Source: Ruminococcus sp. UBA4275 (GTDB lineage: Bacteria; Bacillota; Clostridia; Oscillospirales; Ruminococcaceae). Taken from it: a DNA stretch of 16,094 bases. The stretch covers positions 16,634-32,727 of the forward strand of contig DGVV01000092.1 in NCBI GenBank assembly GCA_002395085.1. The letters run 5' to 3'. Under the pieces are notes generated by a model that saw only the letters and a list, made by a program, of their open reading frames with translations, did no database searches and had not been told where the DNA came from. Numbering within the stretch: the stretch's first letter is position 1; each line of letters starts with the position of its first letter. Below are positions 13,742 to 16,094 of this stretch, piece after piece. The translations under genes were made by a program, and so were the position numbers.

Positions 13742-15244
13742 ATGAATTTTCTGAGACGTGCCGCAGCGGCTGCGCTCTCGGTCTGCACACTGCTGACCTG
13801 CGCTTCCTGCGGCGAAAATACTGCCAATGCTATGAGTGTGGACGGCTATGATGTCCGCGCCGGCATTTATCTTTACTATGTTACCAATGCCTATCAGGAG
13901 GCAATCAGCGTGCTGCGCGAGGGCGGCGAAACCTTCGAGGGCGCAAAGGAAACGGCGGATTACAAGAAGGTCATGAAGGATATTAACATTGACAATGTGA
14001 CCGCTGAGGAGTGGATTCAGAATAAGGCTGAAACCTCCTGTGCAACATTCGTGGCAATCGAGCGCGATTTTGAGCGGCTGGGTCTCACACTCAGCGGCGA
14101 ACAGCTTGCCGCAATTGAGAACAGCGCTGCTTCCAGTATGCAGTATTACGGCGAGTTCTTCCAGAAAACCGGCATCGGTGAGGAATCTGTGAAGGACATC
14201 ATTGCAAACTCCTATAAGCAGAGCGCACTCTGGCAGGAATATTACGGCGAAGACGGTTCGGTCGGTGTCAAGGAGGAGGAACTCTATGACCACTATGCCG
14301 AGAATCATCTCCGTATCAAGTATATCGAGATGCCGCTGAAGGACGGCGAGGGCAATCTGCTCAAAGCTGACGGCAAGGCGGAAATCGAGAAGATGGCTGA
14401 GGATTACATGAAGCGTCTCCAGAAGAAAGCCGGTAATGAGGCGGAACTCATGGAGGAGATGGATTTCCTCATCGACGAGCATAATCACTATGTCACCTCG
14501 CTCTCTGAGGCGGCTGTGACGACCACCGACGACGAGGGCAATACCATCACAACGCCGACGACCCCGAAGGTCACCACCGATAAGAACGGCAGCACCGGCG
14601 AAACCACGACCGATGCAACCACAACGGCTCCGGCTGAGACCACCACCGCCGAGAAGACCACGGAGAAGACCACCGAGACCACGACCACTACCGCGAAGAC
14701 GGATGCAACCGGCGCGGAAACGACGGAGACGACCGCAGCCGTTACGACGGAAAAGACCACCACCTCCGCTGCCGAGACAACCACTACCACCACAGATGCC
14801 ACCGGCTATGACAAATCGAAGGAGCGCATTCTGGTTGTCAGCACGACGGCAAAGGAGGAGGAAAAGAAGGCGGATGAGACCACTACAGAGCCGTCTTACA
14901 CGCCCTGCGAAAAGGTCTACACCTGGGCAGCAGATGAAAAGACCCCGCTTCTCAAGCCGGAACTCATCAAGGATGACGAGGTGTATTACATCGTCCTCAA
15001 GGCAGACATCAAGACCCGTATGACGGAAGATGATCTGTGGAATACGAACGCGATTGAGACTGAGCGTGAGGATATGTATAATGATGAATTCCTCGATATG
15101 CTCGATGAAATGGCGAAAAACCTCACCGTCAAGCGGAATGAACGCGCATTCCGCCGCTACAAGGTTCTGGATGTCGATACAATCGGCTATCAGAATGCGC
15201 TTTATTCGGCGTATATGAGCCAGTACGGCAGCTACGGCGGCTGA
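13742..15244 (+). CDS. Probable lipoprotein, PrsA/SurA-like foldase with Thr-rich insertion
   Basis: Probably an extracytoplasmic folding factor; the assignment rests on layout rather than strong motifs. A basic start and hydrophobic stretch lead to LLTCASCGE: C23 (preceded by A-S) is the likelier lipidated Cys, C20 the alternative. Residues 31-185 resemble the helical N-terminal chaperone part of PrsA-like proteins, opening MSVDGYDVRAGIYLYYV. NHLRIKYIEMPL (188-199) looks like the first strand of a parvulin domain, and TWAADEKTPLLKPELIKDDEVYYIVLK (394-420) like its end. Residues about 251-355, where the parvulin core should be, are instead about half Thr with Glu, Ala and Lys. The last 60 residues are helical, ending SQYGSYGG. 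AAGGAGG at 13723-13729 is 12 nt from ATG, somewhat long. A strong terminator follows. Isomerase activity is doubtful. Confidence 0.6.
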   Translation: MNFLRRAAAAALSVCTLLTCASCGENTANAMSVDGYDVRAGIYLYYVTNAYQEAISVLREGGETFEGAKETADYKKVMKDINIDNVTAEEWIQNKAETSCATFVAIERDFERLGLTLSGEQLAAIENSAASSMQYYGEFFQKTGIGEESVKDIIANSYKQSALWQEYYGEDGSVGVKEEELYDHYAENHLRIKYIEMPLKDGEGNLLKADGKAEIEKMAEDYMKRLQKKAGNEAELMEEMDFLIDEHNHYVTSLSEAAVTTTDDEGNTITTPTTPKVTTDKNGSTGETTTDATTTAPAETTTAEKTTEKTTETTTTTAKTDATGAETTETTAAVTTEKTTTSAAETTTTTTDATGYDKSKERILVVSTTAKEEEKKADETTTEPSYTPCEKVYTWAADEKTPLLKPELIKDDEVYYIVLKADIKTRMTEDDLWNTNAIETEREDMYNDEFLDMLDEMAKNLTVKRNERAFRRYKVLDVDTIGYQNALYSAYMSQYGSYGG

Positions 15245-15258
15245 GAAAACCGGTAAAA

Positions 15259-15296
15259 AGCGGGGACAGCTTCAAAACTGTCCCCGCTGATTTTAT
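15259..15296 (+). terminator. Strong terminator hairpin just before the LUD gene
   Basis: AGCGGGGACAG (15259-15269) and CTGTCCCCGCT (15278-15288) are perfect 11-bp arms around CTTCAAAA. TTTTAT follows at 15291-15296. It ends 16 nt before the chosen start codon of the next gene. Confidence 0.85.
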
Positions 15297-15312
15297 ACAG
15301 GAAAGGATGAGT

Positions 15313-15990
15313 ATGATGTCTGATTATTCTGTTCACGCCCCGATGCAGGAGCAGCTCCGTCTCCGGCTGGAGCGCACAGTGAAGGCGCTCCGCGCAAACC
15401 GTATGGACGCCTGCTGGGTCGCGGCGAAGGAGGATGCGCTGGAGAAGGTGCGCTGTCTGCTGAAGGAGGGCGAAACCGTTGCGTGCGGCGGCTCTATGAC
15501 GCTGGATGAGTGCGGGATTATGGAGCTGCTGCGTTCCGGCGCATACAATTTTCTGGACCGTGCCGCTGTGCCGGCAGAGGAGATTCCGGCGCTCTTCCGG
15601 CGCTCCTTCAGTGCAGACAGCTATCTGATGAGCAGCAATGCCATCACGGAGAGCGGTGAGCTTTACAATGTGGACGGCAACGGAAACCGTGTTGCGGCGC
15701 TGATTTACGGGCCGGAATCGGTGATTGTGGTAGCAGGAGCAAATAAGATTGTGCAGGATATTCCGGCGGCGGTGCAGCGCGTCAAGCAGATTGCAGCCCC
15801 TGCGAATTCCACGCGCCTGCATACGGGTACACCCTGCACGGAATGCGGATTCTGTGCGGGCATCAAGGGCGATTTTGCCGCAGGATGTAAGACGGAAGGC
15901 CGCATCTGCTGCCAATATGTGGTGTCGGGGTATCAGCGTCACCCGAACCGCATCAAGGTGATTCTGGTTGCAGAGACGCTGGGCTACTGA
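15313..15990 (+). CDS. LUD (LutC/YkgG-like) domain protein with C-terminal Cys cluster
   Basis: A cytoplasmic protein of the LUD family (DUF162), whose LutC and LutB members serve lactate oxidation; the role of stand-alone clostridial members is not established. ATG 15313 is chosen since GGAAAGG (15300-15306) lies 6 nt upstream; ATG 15307 abuts it and ATG 15316 is possible. Family landmarks are GGSMTLDECGIMELL (about 59-73) and ITESGELYNVDGNGNRVA (about 111-128), followed by GPESVIVVAGANKIV. The C-terminal region has Cys at 175, 178, 181, 192, 199 and 200 (TPCTECGFC, then CKTEGRICC), which fits an iron-sulfur or metal site. No lutA or lutB partner is visible, and ldhA is 13 kb away, so lactate oxidation cannot be claimed. 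No promoter is seen between it and the terminator immediately upstream. Confidence 0.82.
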   Translation: MMSDYSVHAPMQEQLRLRLERTVKALRANRMDACWVAAKEDALEKVRCLLKEGETVACGGSMTLDECGIMELLRSGAYNFLDRAAVPAEEIPALFRRSFSADSYLMSSNAITESGELYNVDGNGNRVAALIYGPESVIVVAGANKIVQDIPAAVQRVKQIAAPANSTRLHTGTPCTECGFCAGIKGDFAAGCKTEGRICCQYVVSGYQRHPNRIKVILVAETLGY

Positions 15991-16019
15991 GCGAAGAATG
16001 AACGGATCATACAGCAAAA

Positions 16020-16047
16020 GAGGCTGCCCTCATCGGAGGACAGCCTC
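16020..16047 (-). terminator. Hairpin after the LUD gene, probable terminator
   Basis: GAGGCTGCCCTC (16020-16031) and GAGGACAGCCTC (16036-16047) pair with one mismatch around ATCG. A T-run (complement of AAAA, 16016-16019) follows only on the minus strand. It may thus end a convergent gene beyond the window, and possibly LUD transcripts too. Confidence 0.6.
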
Positions 16048-16059
16048 AGCTTGTCGATA

Positions 16060-16094
16060 AAGGTATCGCTGCGCGATGATTATAATGGGGCGCT
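16060..16094 (+). repeat. MITE-like repeat copy C, cut by the window end
   Basis: It opens AAGGTATCGCTGCGCGATGA and runs into TATAATGGGGCGCT, where the window ends. The first 11 bases match the reverse complement of copy B's right end; the second block matches copy A. It is therefore the best available guide to the family's undegraded left end. Confidence 0.5.

Noticed and set aside
14515..14806. Tandem DNA repeat in the Thr-rich tract
   Set aside because: Thr codons are mixed (ACC, ACG, ACA, ACT) with no fixed unit, so this is low-complexity protein rather than a DNA repeat array.
997..15990. ldhA and the LUD protein as a lactate-utilisation system
   Set aside because: They are about 13 kb apart with unrelated units between, lutA and lutB are absent, and the dehydrogenase is of the fermentative type.
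1..16094. tRNA, rRNA, CRISPR arrays, insertion sequences, prophage or defence genes
   Set aside because: Looked for by eye on both strands; no cloverleaf, regularly spaced repeats, transposase, integrase or defence-family motif was seen.

Overview
The window suggests a strictly anaerobic, plant-fibre-degrading Firmicute of the Ruminococcus / Oscillospiraceae type. The evidence is a secreted GH74-like xyloglucanase ending in a type I dockerin, Thr-rich linkers in exported proteins, a flavodiiron protein with a separate rubredoxin, a fermentative D-lactate dehydrogenase, Gram-positive-style AGGAGG ribosome binding sites and a moderately high GC content. The species is inferred from gene content alone; a cellulosomal Ruminococcus is the best guess.

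Layout. Positions 2-895 hold the 3' part of a sugar-importer ATPase (UgpC/MsmX type), closed by a terminator. A redox block follows on the same strand: D-lactate dehydrogenase (997-2013), a four-domain flavodiiron protein (2110-3900) and a 51-residue rubredoxin (4019-4174), closed by a terminator. A good promoter, overlapped by a palindrome, then drives asnB (4313-6220) and pyrB (6245-7327). These are two aspartate-consuming enzymes 24 bp apart, and the PyrB carries a PyrI-like zinc domain at its C-terminus. A membrane-anchored metallophosphoesterase (7450-8550, TTG start) follows, then a near-consensus promoter, long-form hibernation factor hpf (8671-9201) and a terminator.

The second half is an envelope and export block: a GH74-dockerin enzyme (9522-12209) behind a structured leader, and a convergent minus-strand VanY-like D,D-carboxypeptidase with an Ig-like domain (12325-13482). 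Divergent from the latter is a PrsA/SurA-like lipoprotein with a Thr-rich insertion of about 100 residues (13742-15244). A LUD/LutC-family protein (15313-15990) lies just behind a strong terminator hairpin.

Between the genes, five short sequences (2012-2070, 3913-3993, 7336-7432, 9273-9330, 16060-16094) share AAGGTRTCNCY-like ends and, in four of them, an internal GATAATGGGG-like block. They look like one small, non-coding, MITE-like repeat family. No tRNA, rRNA, CRISPR array, transposase or prophage gene is visible. I found no wholly new multi-gene system. The less ordinary points are the repeat family, the PyrB-zinc fusion, the FDP architecture, the interrupted foldase-like protein and the structured leader of the GH74 gene.
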